Shown here: positions 1 to 12,400 of the stretch, one piece after another
How positions within the stretch are numbered: the first letter of the stretch is position 1
Layout of the letters: each line of letters begins with the position of its first letter
Source of the DNA: Pseudoxanthomonas sp.
GTDB lineage: Bacteria > Pseudomonadota > Gammaproteobacteria > Xanthomonadales > Xanthomonadaceae
DNA length: 64,000 bases
Direction: 5' to 3'
NCBI RefSeq assembly: GCF_002863005.1
Contig: NZ_PKDG01000049.1
Span: 1-64,000, forward strand
Program-made: the position numbers and the translations under genes
Notes under the pieces: model-generated
Databases searched by the model: none
Told to the model about the DNA's origin: nothing
What the model saw: only the letters and a program-made list of their open reading frames with translations

Positions 1-3000
1 CGTCGATGGCATCGCACGACCTGGCCGACGACGAGGCCGGCGTGGGCCCCGAAGATCTGGCCTACGTGCTGTATACCTCCGGTTCCACCGGCAAGCCCAA
101 GGGCGTGGCGATGCCGCACGGGCCGCTGGTCAACCTGATCCAGTGGCAGATGCGCGAGCCCGGCAATGACGCGCCGCTGCGTACCCTGCAGTTCGCAGCG
201 CTGGGTTTCGATGTCGCGTTCCAGGAAGTCTTCGCCACGCTGTCGACCGGCGGGACGCTCCATACGATCGACCAGGAAACGCGCATGAGCGCGGGCAAGC
301 TGTTCGAGACCATCGTCGAACAGCGCATCGAGCGCATGTTCCTGCCGTACTTCGCCCTGCAGATGCTGGCCGAGGGCCTGGAGGGCCACCTTGCCTCGCT
401 GCCCGAGGGCCAGCGCATCGCGTGTGCGCTGCGCGAAGTGATCACCGCCGGTGAGCAACTGCGCATCGAGCCGAAGATCGTGCGCTTCTTCGAGCAGCTG
501 CCGGGCTGCCGCCTGCACAACCACTACGGTCCCACCGAAACCCATGTGGTCACCGCGCTGACGTTGCCGGAAGATCCGCATGCCTGGCCGCGCCTGCCCA
601 CCATCGGCAGGCCCATCGCCAATGCGCGCATCTACGTGCTCGACGCGCAGGGCCGTCCGTTGCCCCTCGGTGTGGTCGGCGAGCTCTACCTGGCCGGTCC
701 GGTGGTCGCGCGCGGCTACCTGCATCGCGATGACCTGACGGCCGAACGTTTCCTGCCCGATCCGTTCGTCGACTGCGCCGGCGCGCGCATGTATCGCACC
801 GGCGACATCGGTCGCTGGCTGCCGGACGGTACGGTCGAATACCTGGGGCGGCAGGACTTCCAGGTGAAGATCCGCGGTTTCCGCGTGGAGCTCGGCGAGA
901 TCGAGGCGCAGGTGATGGCGTTCCCCGGCGTGCGCGAAGCGGGCGTGCTGGCGCGCGAGGACGTTCCCGGCCTCAAGCGCCTGGTGGCCTACCTGGCGCC
1001 CCGGGACCGGGATGCGCCCGTCGACCTGGAGCGCCTGCGGCAGCATCTGGTGGAGGCAATACCTGACTACATGGTGCCGGTGGCGTATGTGCAGATGGAC
1101 GCGCTGCCGCTGTCGCCGAACGGCAAGCTGGACCGGCACAAGCTGCCGCGCCCCGGTCGTGGACGTCCCGAATGGGCCGGGGCGTACAGCGCGCCACGCG
1201 ATGCGACCGAAGCGGCGCTGTGCCGCATCTTCGCCGATGTGCTCGACCTGGAAGACCTGGGGCGCGACGACAACTTCTTCGACCTCGGTGGTACGTCGCT
1301 GCTGGCGATCCGTGTACTCGAAGCGGCGCGCCGCGAGCGCGTGGGTGATGTGCCCGCCATGGCGCTGTTCCGCGCGCCGACGCCGGCGCAACTCGCCGCC
1401 GCGATGGCGGATGGCCAGCGCCAGCCGCTGGACGCCGCGCGCATGTCCGCCCGGCGCGACCTGCGCGCCCACGAGCCGATCGCCATCGTGGCGATGGCCG
1501 GTCGCTTCCCGGGCGCCTCGACCGTCGAAGCGTTCTGGGACAACCTGTGCGCCGGTCGCGACAGCGTCAGCCGCTTCGCCGCCGATGAGCTGGATGCCGG
1601 GATTCCCGATGCGCAGCGTGCCGACCCGGCGTACGTACCGGCGCGGGGCGTGTTCGACGACGTCGACAAGTTCGACGCCGCCTTCTTCGGCATCTCGCCG
1701 AAGGAAGCGGAACTGATGGATCCGCAGCAGCGGATCTTTCTGGAGCTGTGCTGGGAATGCATCGAGCGCGCCGGCCACGTGCCGGATGCGACGACGGAGC
1801 CGATCGGCGTGTTCGCCGGCATGTACAACGCCAGCTATTACCAGCGCAACGTGCTGGCGCATCCCGACCTGGTCGACAAGCTCGGCGCGTTCCAGGTGAT
1901 GCTCGGCAACGAGAAGGACTACATCGCCACGCGCGTCGCGCACAAGCTGAACCTCACCGGCCCGGCCGTCAGCGTGCACACCGCGTGCTCCACCTCGCTG
2001 GTCGCCATCAGCCAGGCGATCGACAGCCTGCGTGCGGGGCGTTGCAGCATGGCGTTGGCAGGCGGCATCGCGGTGACCTGCCCGGTGCGCAGCGGACACG
2101 TGTACCAGGAAGGCGGCATGCTCTCCGCCGACGGTCATACGCGCAGCTTCGATGCCGATGCCAGCGGCACGGTGTTCAGCGACGGGGCGGCCGTCGTCCT
2201 GCTCAAGCGCCTCTCCGATGCCATCGCCGATGGCAACCCGATCCATGCCGTGGTGCGTGGCGCGGCGGTCAACAACGACGGCGGCCAGAAAGCCAGCTTC
2301 ACCGCGCCGAGCAGCGAAGGGCAGGCCGCGGTGATCGCCATGGCGCACGCCGATGCAGGCGTGGAGGCGCGCAGCATCGGGTACGTGGAGGCCCACGGTA
2401 CCGCCACTCCGATGGGCGACCCCATCGAAATCGAAGGGCTGACGCGCGCGTTCCGCCAGAGTACCGACGACACGGACTTCTGTGTGGTCGGCTCGGTGAA
2501 GAGCAACGTCGGCCACCTGCTGATGGCGGCCGGTGCCGCCGGCGTCATCAAGACGGCCTATGCGCTGCGCGAGCGTTGCCTGCCGCCGACCGCGCACTTC
2601 CGCCATGCCAACCCGGTGATCGACTTCACGCGCACGCCATTCCGCGTGAGCGGCGAGCTGGCGCCCTGGAATGCGCTCGAGGGCCAACCGCGGCGCGCGG
2701 GGGTCAGCTCCTTCGGCGTGGGCGGCACCAATGCGCACGTGGTGATGGAGGAAGCACCCGCGGTTGCGCCATCCGACCCCGGCGACGGCCCGCAGGTGCT
2801 CACGCTGTCGGCGCGCACGCCCGCCGCCCTGGGCGAGGCGGTCGCCCGGCTCGCGGATCACCTGGAACGCGAACCCGCTCTCAATGTCGCCGACGTGGCA
2901 TGGACACTCGCCGTGGGCCGCAAGGCGTTCCCGCATCGCATCGCCGTGGCGGTGGCGAGTGCGGCAGACGCGGTCGCGCTGCTGCGCAGCACCGATGTGT

Positions 3001-6000
3001 CGGCCAATGCATCGAAGTCGCGGTCTGTCCAGGCGGCGGATGTCGTCTTCATGTTCCCCGGGCAGGGCTGCCAGTACGCCGGCATGGGACGGGCGCTGTA
3101 CGCCGCCGAGCCGGCCTTCCGCGCCGCGTTCGACGACTGCGCGCAGGTGCTCGATGTCGAACTGGGCCAGGACCTGCGCGCGCTGGTGTTCGGAGACGAC
3201 GCCGACGCTTTGCTGCCCACCGCCATCATGCAGCCCGCGATCTTCAGCATCGAATACGCACTGGCGCGCTGGTGGATGTCGCATGGCGTGGTGCCCACGG
3301 CCATGGTCGGCCACAGCGTCGGCGAATTCGTCGCCGCGACACTGGCGGGCGTGTTCTCGCTGCCGGATGCGTTGCGGCTGGTCGCGCGCCGCGGCCGCCT
3401 GATGCAGGCGCAGCCCGCGGGCGCGATGCTGTCCGTGCGCCTGCCGCTCGATGCGCTGCAGGCGCGCCTGCCAGATGCGCTGTCGCTGGCGGCGGAGAAT
3501 GCACCGGGCGCCTGCGTGGTGGCGGGGCCGCACGAGGCGATCGCCGCCTTCCAGCATCAGCTGGAGGGGGAGGGCGTGGCCTGCCGCGCGCTGAAGACAT
3601 CCCACGCGTTCCACTCCGCGATGATGGACGCCGTGGTGCCGGCATTCCGCGCGGAAGTGGAGGCGCTGGTGCGCCACGCGCCGTCGCTGCCCATCCTGTC
3701 GACCGCAAGCGGCCAATGGCTCGCGGACGCGCAGGCGGTGTCGCCGGAGTACTGGGCCCGCCATCTGCGCGAGCCCGTGCGCTTCTCCTCTGCCGTCGCG
3801 CACGTCCTGGAGCGTCCTGGCCGCGTGCTGCTGGAGATCGGCCCGCGCAATACCCTCGCCACGCTATCGCGCCAGCAACCCCTGTTGCAGAAGCACCGCA
3901 TTGCCGCCGTCGCCTCGCTGGCGGACAACGTGGAGGGCGAACATGCGGCCTTGCTGAACGCCTTCGGGCAGCTGTGGTCGCAGGGCGTCGACGTGCATGC
4001 CGAGGCCCTGGATCGACGGGGCCGTCGCCTGCGTCTCTGCCTGCCGACCTATCCGTTCGAAAAAAAGCGTTATTGGGTAGAGGCCGCCCATGCGGTGCCC
4101 CGCAACGTCATTCCCCACCCCAGCCTGGCCGCGCGTGCGGCCCCGGAGTTCCTGATGTCCGTCGTGCCCGAAATCGCACCGCCCGCTGCCGATCGTCGCC
4201 CCCGCATTGCCGCGCAGTTGCGCGAGGTGTTCGAGGACGTGGCCGGTTTCGAGCTGTCCGACGCGGACGGCGATGCGAACTTCATCGAGCTGGGCCTGGA
4301 CAGCCTGATGCTGACCCAGGTCGCGCTGCAGTTGCAGAAGACCTTCCCGGTGCGCATCACCTTCCGCCAGTTGATGGGCGAATACGCCAGTCTCGATCGC
4401 CTGACCCAGGGCTTGGATGCGCAATTGCCGCCCGAAACCGCGCCGGCCCCGGCGGCCCCCGTCGTCCAGAGCGCAGCGCCCGCGGTGCTCGCGGCACCGT
4501 CGGCCCCCGCGATGCCGGCGACATTGGCGCCCACACCAGCGCCTGTGACGCTCGCGCCGATGCAGGCACTGGCAGGCGGGGATGCGCTGAGCCAGCTGAT
4601 CGCCCAGCAGATGCAATTGATGTCCCAGCAGTTGGCCCTGCTTGCGGGCACCGCACCCGTCGCGCCTGCCGCCGTGGCGCCCACGCCCGCGCCCGCGCCG
4701 CCCGTGGAGGCCGCGCCGGTCTCCGCGCCGCCCGTGGAGGCCGCGCCGGTCTCCGCGCCGCGGTCCGCACCGGTTGCCGCGTCCGCACCCGCGGGCACGG
4801 CCGCCGCCGCCGACGAGGAAGCGGCGCTCGCCCATACGCGCTACGACGTCAAGAAGGCCTTCGGCGCGATCGCCCGCATCGACGCGCACAACGGTACCGA
4901 ACTCAACCCGCACCAGCGCGAACGCCTCGATGGTTTCATCCGTCGGTACACGGCACGCACGCCCAACTCCAAGGCCTATACGCAGCAGCATCGCGGCCAC
5001 ATGGCCGACCCGCGCGTGGTGACCGGCTTCCGGCCGCTCACCAAGGAGATCGTGTACCAGATCGTCGTGCAGCGCTCGAAGGGATCCCACGTGTGGGATA
5101 TCGACGGGCATGAATACGTCGACGCCCTGAATGGTTTCGGCACCAGCCTCTTCGGCTGGCAGCCGGACTTCGTGGTGGATGCGGTGAAGCAGCAGATCGA
5201 ACACGGCTACGAGATCGGCCCGATGCATCCGTTGGCCGGCGAAGTGTCGCAGCTGGTGTGCGAACTGACCGGCCATGATCGCGCCGCGCTGTGCAACACC
5301 GGCTCCGAGGCGGTGCTCGGCGCGATGCGCATCGCGCGGACCGCGACCGGCCGCGAGACCATCGTGGTGTTCTCCGGCTCCTACCACGGCATCAACGACG
5401 AAGTGATCGTGCGCGGCACCAAGAAGCTGCGCGCCGTGCCGGCCGCCCCCGGCATCCTGCGCAACACCGCGGAGAAGGTGCTGGTGCTCGATTACGGCAC
5501 GCCGGAGACCCTGCAGATCATCCGCGAGCGCGCGCACGAGCTCGCGGCCGTGCTGGTGGAGCCGGTGCAGAGCCGCCGTCCCGACTTCCAGCCGGTCGAG
5601 TTCCTCAAGGACGTCCGCAAGATCACGGCAGAGGCCGGCGCGGTATTGATCTTCGACGAAGTGATCACCGGTTTCCGCTCGCATCCCGGCGGTGCGCAGG
5701 CGCTGTTCGGCATCAAGGCCGACCTGTGCACGTACGGCAAGGTGGTCGGTGGCGGTTATCCGATCGGTGTCATGGCCGGCAAGCGCGAGTACATGGATGC
5801 GCTGGATGGTGGCTACTGGCAGTACGGCGACGACTCCACGCCGCCGGCCGGCGTGACCTACTTCGCCGGCACCTTCGTGCGCCATCCGCTCACGCTCGCG
5901 GCGGCGAAGGCGTCGCTGCTGCACATGAAGGAACACGGCGCGGGCCTGCAGCAGCGCCTCAACGAGCGCACCGCGGCGATGGCGGCGGAACTGAATGCGT

Positions 6001-6389
6001 TCTCGGAGGGCGTCGGCGCGCCGGTGCGCATCAAGCACTTCGCATCGCTGTGGCGCACGCACTTCGACGAAGAGCATCCGTTGCAGGACCTGCTGTTCGC
6101 GATGATGCGCAGCCGTGGCATCCACATCCTCGACAATTTCCCGTGCTTCTTCACCACCGCCCACAGCGAGGCCGACTTCCAGGCCATCACGCAGGCGTGG
6201 AAGGAAGCAGTGCTTGAGCTGCAGGAAGCCGAACTGCTGCCGCGCCACGCGGCCACCTCGCGCACGGTCATGGACGCGGCTGATCCGGTTGCGCCCGGCG
6301 CCCGGCTGGGACGCGACCCCGACGGCCGCCCGGCGTGGTACGTGCCCAATCCCGATGCTCCCGGCCAGTATCTCCGGGTGACTGCGTGA
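1..6389 (+). CDS. Hybrid NRPS/PKS, A-PCP-KS-AT-ACP-aminotransferase (5' partial)
   Basis: The frame is open from the left edge, so the N-terminus lies outside the window. Numbering from the Met codon at nt 6, the domains in order are: adenylation (A3 core TSGSTGKPKG near residue 25, A10 NGKLDR near 375), PCP (LGGTSLL near 428), ketosynthase (Cys in TACSTSL near 660, His in HGTATPMGD and in NVGHLL), acyltransferase (GHSVGE near 1104, and HAFH, the usual malonyl-CoA signature), ACP (LGLDSL near 1433), an Ala/Pro linker, and a class III PLP aminotransferase (GSEAV, FDEVITGFR, Lys in YGKVVGGG near 1912). The A-domain code read against PheA is D-V-Q-F-I-A-H-V-V, a proline-type code. KS-AT-ACP-AMT order is known from iturin/mycosubtilin synthases, where the beta-keto group becomes a beta-amine. 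Inferred product unit: prolyl extended by malonate, then beta-aminated. It is followed after 11 nt by the next NRPS. Confidence 0.93.
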   Translation, partial: SMASHDLADDEAGVGPEDLAYVLYTSGSTGKPKGVAMPHGPLVNLIQWQMREPGNDAPLRTLQFAALGFDVAFQEVFATLSTGGTLHTIDQETRMSAGKLFETIVEQRIERMFLPYFALQMLAEGLEGHLASLPEGQRIACALREVITAGEQLRIEPKIVRFFEQLPGCRLHNHYGPTETHVVTALTLPEDPHAWPRLPTIGRPIANARIYVLDAQGRPLPLGVVGELYLAGPVVARGYLHRDDLTAERFLPDPFVDCAGARMYRTGDIGRWLPDGTVEYLGRQDFQVKIRGFRVELGEIEAQVMAFPGVREAGVLAREDVPGLKRLVAYLAPRDRDAPVDLERLRQHLVEAIPDYMVPVAYVQMDALPLSPNGKLDRHKLPRPGRGRPEWAGAYSAPRDATEAALCRIFADVLDLEDLGRDDNFFDLGGTSLLAIRVLEAARRERVGDVPAMALFRAPTPAQLAAAMADGQRQPLDAARMSARRDLRAHEPIAIVAMAGRFPGASTVEAFWDNLCAGRDSVSRFAADELDAGIPDAQRADPAYVPARGVFDDVDKFDAAFFGISPKEAELMDPQQRIFLELCWECIERAGHVPDATTEPIGVFAGMYNASYYQRNVLAHPDLVDKLGAFQVMLGNEKDYIATRVAHKLNLTGPAVSVHTACSTSLVAISQAIDSLRAGRCSMALAGGIAVTCPVRSGHVYQEGGMLSADGHTRSFDADASGTVFSDGAAVVLLKRLSDAIADGNPIHAVVRGAAVNNDGGQKASFTAPSSEGQAAVIAMAHADAGVEARSIGYVEAHGTATPMGDPIEIEGLTRAFRQSTDDTDFCVVGSVKSNVGHLLMAAGAAGVIKTAYALRERCLPPTAHFRHANPVIDFTRTPFRVSGELAPWNALEGQPRRAGVSSFGVGGTNAHVVMEEAPAVAPSDPGDGPQVLTLSARTPAALGEAVARLADHLEREPALNVADVAWTLAVGRKAFPHRIAVAVASAADAVALLRSTDVSANASKSRSVQAADVVFMFPGQGCQYAGMGRALYAAEPAFRAAFDDCAQVLDVELGQDLRALVFGDDADALLPTAIMQPAIFSIEYALARWWMSHGVVPTAMVGHSVGEFVAATLAGVFSLPDALRLVARRGRLMQAQPAGAMLSVRLPLDALQARLPDALSLAAENAPGACVVAGPHEAIAAFQHQLEGEGVACRALKTSHAFHSAMMDAVVPAFRAEVEALVRHAPSLPILSTASGQWLADAQAVSPEYWARHLREPVRFSSAVAHVLERPGRVLLEIGPRNTLATLSRQQPLLQKHRIAAVASLADNVEGEHAALLNAFGQLWSQGVDVHAEALDRRGRRLRLCLPTYPFEKKRYWVEAAHAVPRNVIPHPSLAARAAPEFLMSVVPEIAPPAADRRPRIAAQLREVFEDVAGFELSDADGDANFIELGLDSLMLTQVALQLQKTFPVRITFRQLMGEYASLDRLTQGLDAQLPPETAPAPAAPVVQSAAPAVLAAPSAPAMPATLAPTPAPVTLAPMQALAGGDALSQLIAQQMQLMSQQLALLAGTAPVAPAAVAPTPAPAPPVEAAPVSAPPVEAAPVSAPRSAPVAASAPAGTAAAADEEAALAHTRYDVKKAFGAIARIDAHNGTELNPHQRERLDGFIRRYTARTPNSKAYTQQHRGHMADPRVVTGFRPLTKEIVYQIVVQRSKGSHVWDIDGHEYVDALNGFGTSLFGWQPDFVVDAVKQQIEHGYEIGPMHPLAGEVSQLVCELTGHDRAALCNTGSEAVLGAMRIARTATGRETIVVFSGSYHGINDEVIVRGTKKLRAVPAAPGILRNTAEKVLVLDYGTPETLQIIRERAHELAAVLVEPVQSRRPDFQPVEFLKDVRKITAEAGAVLIFDEVITGFRSHPGGAQALFGIKADLCTYGKVVGGGYPIGVMAGKREYMDALDGGYWQYGDDSTPPAGVTYFAGTFVRHPLTLAAAKASLLHMKEHGAGLQQRLNERTAAMAAELNAFSEGVGAPVRIKHFASLWRTHFDEEHPLQDLLFAMMRSRGIHILDNFPCFFTTAHSEADFQAITQAWKEAVLELQEAELLPRHAATSRTVMDAADPVAPGARLGRDPDGRPAWYVPNPDAPGQYLRVTA
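4701..4760 (+). repeat. Perfect 30-bp tandem duplication inside the Ala/Pro linker
   Basis: Two identical 30-bp units, 4701-4730 and 4731-4760, encode PVEAAPVSAP twice. They lie in the roughly 130-residue Ala/Pro-rich linker between the ACP and the aminotransferase domain of the hybrid synthase. The linker keeps a Gln/Leu-rich helix-like patch (QQMQLMSQQLALL) just before the repeat. Confidence 0.95.
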
Positions 6390-6400
6390 GGGAGGCGAGG

Positions 6401-9400
6401 GTGCAACGCCAGGACGCGACCATCGCTGTCGACTACGACCCCTTCGCCGGTGGCGCGCTGGCGCGCGTGGTGCCGACCACGGAGCCGCAGCGCGAGCTGT
6501 GGCTGGCGTCGCAGCTCGGTGAAGACGCGTCCCTCGCCTACAACGAATCGGTATCGCTGCGGTTGCGCGGTTCCCTGGACGCTGCGCGCCTGCAGCGTGC
6601 GCTGCAGGCCGTCGTTGCGCGTCACGACGCGCTGCGTGCCAGCTTCGGTCCGGACGGCGAGACCTTCTGCGTGCTGGAGCCCGCGCCGCTGCTGCTGCCG
6701 TTGACGGATCTTTCTCCGCTGCCTGCGGCCGAGCGCGAACAGCAGCTCGCAGAGCGTCGCCGCACGGGCGTCGAAACCACGTTCGCCCTGGCGCAGGGCC
6801 GCCTGTTCCGCGCCGAACTGGTGCGGCTGTCCGCGCAGGACCACGTGCTGCTGATGCATGCGCACCACCTGGTCTGCGATGGTTGGTCGTGGTGGGTGAT
6901 CGTGCGCGAACTGGGAGCCGCTTACGGGCAGGGCGAAGGCGCGCTGCCGGAGGCCGAGCACTATGCCGACTATGCGCTGGCGGAAGCGCGGCATCCGATG
7001 GGGCCGCAATACCGCGACGACGAGGCCTACTGGCTGTCGCAGTTCGCAGGCCTGTCGCCCGTGCTGGACCTGCCCACCGACCGGCCGCGCCCCGCGCGCC
7101 GCAGCTTCGCGTCGCTGCGCGAGGACCACGTGCTCGACGCCGACCTGGTGGCCGCCGTGCGCCGGCTCGGTGCACGACGCGGTGCCAGCCTGTTCGCGAC
7201 CCTGCTGGGCGGTTTCGCCGCGCTGCTGTCGCGCATCGCGGGGCAGGAGCAGGTGGTGGTGGGTATTCCGGCGGCGGGACAGTCGGTGGATGGCCATGAC
7301 CATCTCGTCGGGCACTGCGTCAACCTGCTGCCCTTGAAGTTCGACCTGCAGTCCAGCGACAGCTTCACCCAGGTCGTCGATGCCGCGCAGACCACGCTGC
7401 TGGATGCCATCGAGCACCAGCGCTACACCTTCGGCACGCTGCTGAAGAAGCTGCGCATCGCGCGCGACCCCGCACGCCTGCCGCTGGTCAGCGTGATGTT
7501 CAACATCGACCAGGCGCTGGACCAGGAGAAGAGCGGCTTCCCGGGCCTGGCGCTGGACTTCACCACCAATCCCCGCCACTACGAGAACTTCGAACTGTCG
7601 ATCAACGCCGTGCAGGTCGACGGCACCTTGCGGCTGGAAACGCAGTACAACACCGACCTGTTCCAGGCGGCCACGGTGCGCCGATGGTTGTCGGCCTTCG
7701 AGACGCTGCTGCGAGCGGCGTGCGAGGCACCGGGCGAACGGATCGCACGCTTGCCCCTGGTCGACGCGGCCATGCTGGCGGAACTGGTGGCCTTGCAGCC
7801 GACGCCCGTGGCGTTCGATCGCCAGTGCCGCATGCACGAATTCTTCGAACGGCAGTGCGACCGCGCGCCGGATCGCAACGCGGTGCGCGCGGACGATGGC
7901 GCGCTGACGTACCGCCAGGTGGAAGTGCGCGCCAACCGCATTGCGCACCTGCTCCGCCGGCATGGCGTGCAGAAGGGCGCGCTGGTCGGCCTGGCGCTGG
8001 ACCGTGGCGCCGACATGCTGGCGGCCCTGCTGGGCATCCTCAAGGCCGGCGCCGGCTACGTGCCGCTGGACCCGCAGTTTCCCGCCGACCGGCTCGCGTA
8101 CATGGCCGGCGATGCAGGCCTGGCGGCGCTGGTCACCCAGTCGCACCACGCGGCCCGCTTCGATCTTCGCGGGCGTCCTGTGCTGGCGCTCGACTCGCTG
8201 GCGACCGAACTCGCCACATTGCCGGCCGCGCGGCTGGGACGCGATGGCGGCGCGGCGGATCCGGAAGGGCCGGCCTACGTCATCTACACCTCGGGCTCTA
8301 CCGGCCGCCCGAAGGGCGTGCAGGTACCGCACCGCGCGGTGTCCAATTTCATCACCGCCATGCAGGTCCAGCCCGGCCTGTCGGCCGAGGATCGCCTGGT
8401 CGCGGTGACCACGCTGTCCTTCGACATCGCCGTCCTCGAGCTGATGCTGCCGCTGAGCGTGGGCGCCGAGATCATCCTGGCCGGCAAGGACACGGTGATC
8501 GACGGCCTTGCGCTGTCCGCGCTGCTGGCCGCGACCGACGCCACCGCCATGCAGGCCACGCCGGCCAGCTGGCGCCTGCTGCTCGAAGCGGGGTGGGAAG
8601 GGCGTGCGGGCTTCAAGGCGATGTGCGGCGGCGAACCGTTGCCGCCGGACCTGGCGCAGGCACTGCTGCCGCGCTGCGGCGAGCTGTGGAATCTCTACGG
8701 CCCAACCGAGACGACGGTGTGGTCGACGGCCACGCGCGTGATGGCGCCGGCGCAGCCGGGCATGCCCGACATCCATATCGGCCGTCCCATCGCCAACACG
8801 CAGGTCTGGATCCTCGACGACAACGGCCAGCCCTGTCCGCGGGGCGTGCCGGGCGAGATCTGCATCGGTGGCGAAGGCGTGACGCTGGGCTATCTCGGCC
8901 GGCCCGAGCTGACGGCGGACCGTTTCCTGCCGGATGCGTTCGCCACCACGGCCGCCGGCTTCGGCACCGGCATCGCATCGCCGACGTTGTATCGCACCGG
9001 CGACCGCGGCCGCTGGCGTCCGGACGGTGAGCTCGAACACCTGGGACGTCTCGACTTCCAGGTGAAGGTGCGGGGGTACCGCATCGAGCTGGGCGAAATT
9101 GAAAGCCAGTTGCTGACGCATCCGGCACTCGCGCGCGCGGTCGTGATGGCGCGCGAGGACCGGCCCGGTGATGTGCGGCTGGTGGCGTATGTCGTTCCCG
9201 CATCGTCGCAGGGCGTCGATGACGCCGCGCTGGTGCACCACCTGAAGCAGCACCTGCCCGATTACATGGTGCCGCAGCACATCCTGCGACTGCCGGCGAT
9301 CCCACTGTTGCCCAACGGGAAGGTGGATCGCAAGGCGCTGCCTGCGCCGGAGGCGTCGACCGTGGATGCGGCCGCCGCGACGCGCTCGTCGCCGGCGACC

Positions 9401-12400
9401 GCCCCGGCCGATGCGCTGCAGGCGCAGGTGGTGAAAGCGATGGAGGACGTCCTCGGGCGTCCGGCCCTGGGCATGGACGACGGCTTCTTCGAGGCGGGAG
9501 GCCATTCCTTGCTGGCCGCGCAACTGTGCACGCGCCTGGGTCGCGCGCTGGGGCTGCCCGTGCCGCTGCGACAGCTGTTCGACACGCCGACGGCGCGCGG
9601 TCTGTCCGAGGCACTCCGTGCACGCCTGGGCGGGCTGCCGCAGGACGCCGCGTCCGCCGCGCTGATCGTGCCGAAGCTCGCCGACCCGCGCACCGCGCCG
9701 ATGACGCTGATGCAACAGCGCCTGTGGGTGCTGGAGCAGATCGAGCCGGGAACGGTCACCTACAACACGCCGTCGGCGCACCGGTTGCATGGCCCGATGG
9801 ACCTGCAGGCGCTGGACAGCGCATTCCGCGAAATGGTGCGGCGCCAGGCCTCGCTGCGGACGCGCCTGGTGTCGCAGGGCGAGACGGCCGTGCAGGTCAT
9901 CGACGATGCGCTCGATGTCCCGCTGTTGCCCGCCATCGACCTGACCCACCTGCCGGAACCGGAGCGCATGGCCACGCTGATGGCCGACCTGGAGGCCCGC
10001 ACCGCGCAACCCTTCGTGCTCGACCAGGGCCCGTTGTTCCGCGTGGCGCTGTACACGCTGGCCGAAGACGACCACGTGCTCTACTTCATGACCCACCACG
10101 TGATCTGGGACGGGTGGTCGTTCGACATTTTCTACGCGGAGATGTCGGCGCTGTACGCGGCCTTCGCCCAGGGCCAGGCCTCGCCGCTGCCGGAGCTGGA
10201 GACGAGTTACGGTGACTTCGCCGCCTGGCATCGCCAGCAACTGGAAGGCGACGCGCTGCAGCGGCAGGTGACCTACTGGACCACGCACCTGGCGGGCAGC
10301 GGCGAACCGCTGCACCTGCCGGAAGACAAGCCGCGGCCGGCGCGCGCCAGCGGCATCGGCGGTACCGACTGGGTGCACGTGGACAGTGCCACCACGGATG
10401 CCCTGCGGCAGGTAGGCGGGCGCGTCGGCGCGACCTTGTTCATGACCCTGCTGGCCGCGTACTACGTGCTGCTGCACCGCCTGAGCGGACAGGACGACCT
10501 GGTCGTCGGCATGCCGTTCCGCAACCGTCCCAGCGATGCGCTGGAAAAGGTGATGGGCTTCTTCGTCAACGTGCTGCCGTTGCGCAGGCGGCTGGATCCG
10601 GCGATGCCGTTCCTGGCGTTGGTGGAAGAGGTCAAGGCCGGCTTGGTGGAAGCGCTCGACCATCCCGACGTCCCGTTCGAACACCTGATGCAGGCACTGA
10701 AGGTCGCGCGCGATCCCAGCCGCTCGCCGATCTACCAGGCGCTGTTCTCGTTCCAGGATGTGCGTGCGCGCAACCTGCAGTGGGGCGAACTGCGCCACGA
10801 ACACCTGCTGATGTTCCAGAAGGGCATGGCGCACGACCTGGGCATCTGGTTCCTTGAGCATCCAACCGGCCTGTCGGGGGCACTGGGCTACAACGCGGAC
10901 ATCCTGACGCCGGAAGGCGCGCGCGCGATCGGCTACCGCTTCGGCACCCTGCTGGACGCGATCGCCCGCCAGCCCGAGTCGACCATCGGGTCGCTGCCGA
11001 TCGTCGGCGCCGACGATGCCACCCGGCTGGGGCAGTGGAACTCGACGGCCGTGGCCGTGCCTGCCGAACGCACGGCACATGCGCTGCTGCACGCGCAGGC
11101 CGTGCTGGCGCCCGACGCGGTCGCCGTGTCCTGCGACGGCAACGAGGTGGCCTATCGCGCCCTGCATGAACGCAGTGCCCGCATCGGCGACGAGCTCGTG
11201 CGTCGCGGCGTACAGGCCGGCGACCGGGTCGGCATCTGCCTCGACCGCCACGCGGAGCTGGTGGCGGCGATGCTGGCGGTATGGCGGACCGGCGCTGCCT
11301 ATGTGCCGCTCGATCCGGCCTACCCGCCGGACCGACTGCGCTTCATGGTCGACGACGCCGGCCTTCGCCTGGTGGTGAGCGAAGGCGATCTCGCGGCGCC
11401 GCTGGACCTGCCCATGGAGCGTCTGCTGCGGCTGGACGCCGATGCGCACGCGATCGCCGCCGCTCCGCGCGTGCCGGCCGTCCACGACGCCACCCTCGGC
11501 GGACAGGACGCGACGGCGTACGTCATCTACACCTCGGGTTCCACCGGCAAGCCGAAGGGCGTCTGCGTGCCGCACGGTGCGGTGGTGAACTTCCTCGCCA
11601 GCATGGCGCGCGAACCCGGCCTGTCCGCGAACGACAGGCTGGTCGCGGTGACGACGACCTCGTTCGACATCGCCGTGCTCGAGCTGTTCCTGCCCTTGGC
11701 GGTGGGTGCCCATGTGGTCGTCGCCAGCCGCGAGCAGGCCATCGATGGCGATGCGTTGGCCCGACTGCTGCGCACCGCGAAGGCGACGGTGATGCAGGCC
11801 ACGCCCTCGACCTGGCGCATGTTGCGCGATGTGGGCTGGAAGGCGGACGGGCCGTTCAAGGCATTGTGCGGCGGCGAGCCGCTGCCGCCGGACCTGGCAG
11901 TGGACCTGCTGGGCTGCGGCGTGGACTTGTGGAACATGTATGGCCCGACCGAGACCACCGTCTGGTCGACCTGCGCACGCATCCTGCCGGGTGAAGACGG
12001 GCGCAGCCCCGACATCCACATCGGGCGTCCCATCGCCAACACCACGGTGTGGGTCCTCGATGCGCGCGGTGCGCTGTGTCCGCCGGGCGTGTCGGGCGAG
12101 ATCCACATCGGTGGCGCCGGCGTCACCCAAGGTTACCTGGACCGCCCCGAACTCACCGCCGACCGCTTCATCCCCGATCATCTGGTCTCGGGCGGCACCG
12201 CCTCGGGCGCGCGCCTCTACCGCACCGGTGACCGCGGGCGCTGGCGCACCGACGGCGTGCTCGAGCACCAGGGCCGGCTGGACTTCCAGGTGAAGGTGCG
12301 TGGCCATCGCATCGAACTGGGCGAGATCGAACACGTGCTGGCACGGCAGGCGGGCGTGCAGCGCGCCGTGGCGATCGTGCGCGAGGACACGCCGGGCGAT

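Noticed and set aside
1748-5113. Long alternative + strand frame inside the hybrid synthase
   Set aside because: Arg/Gly-rich, no domains; it is a frame shadow of the KS-AT-ACP-AMT coding sequence.
6386-6400. GTG 6386 overlapping the first synthase stop as the start of the second NRPS
   Set aside because: GGAGG at 6391-6395 fits the GTG at 6401 much better; the upstream GTG has no comparable site.
3864-7175. Long - strand open frame spanning the junction of the first two synthases
   Set aside because: No recognisable domain and it overlaps two firmly identified genes; a GC-bias artefact.
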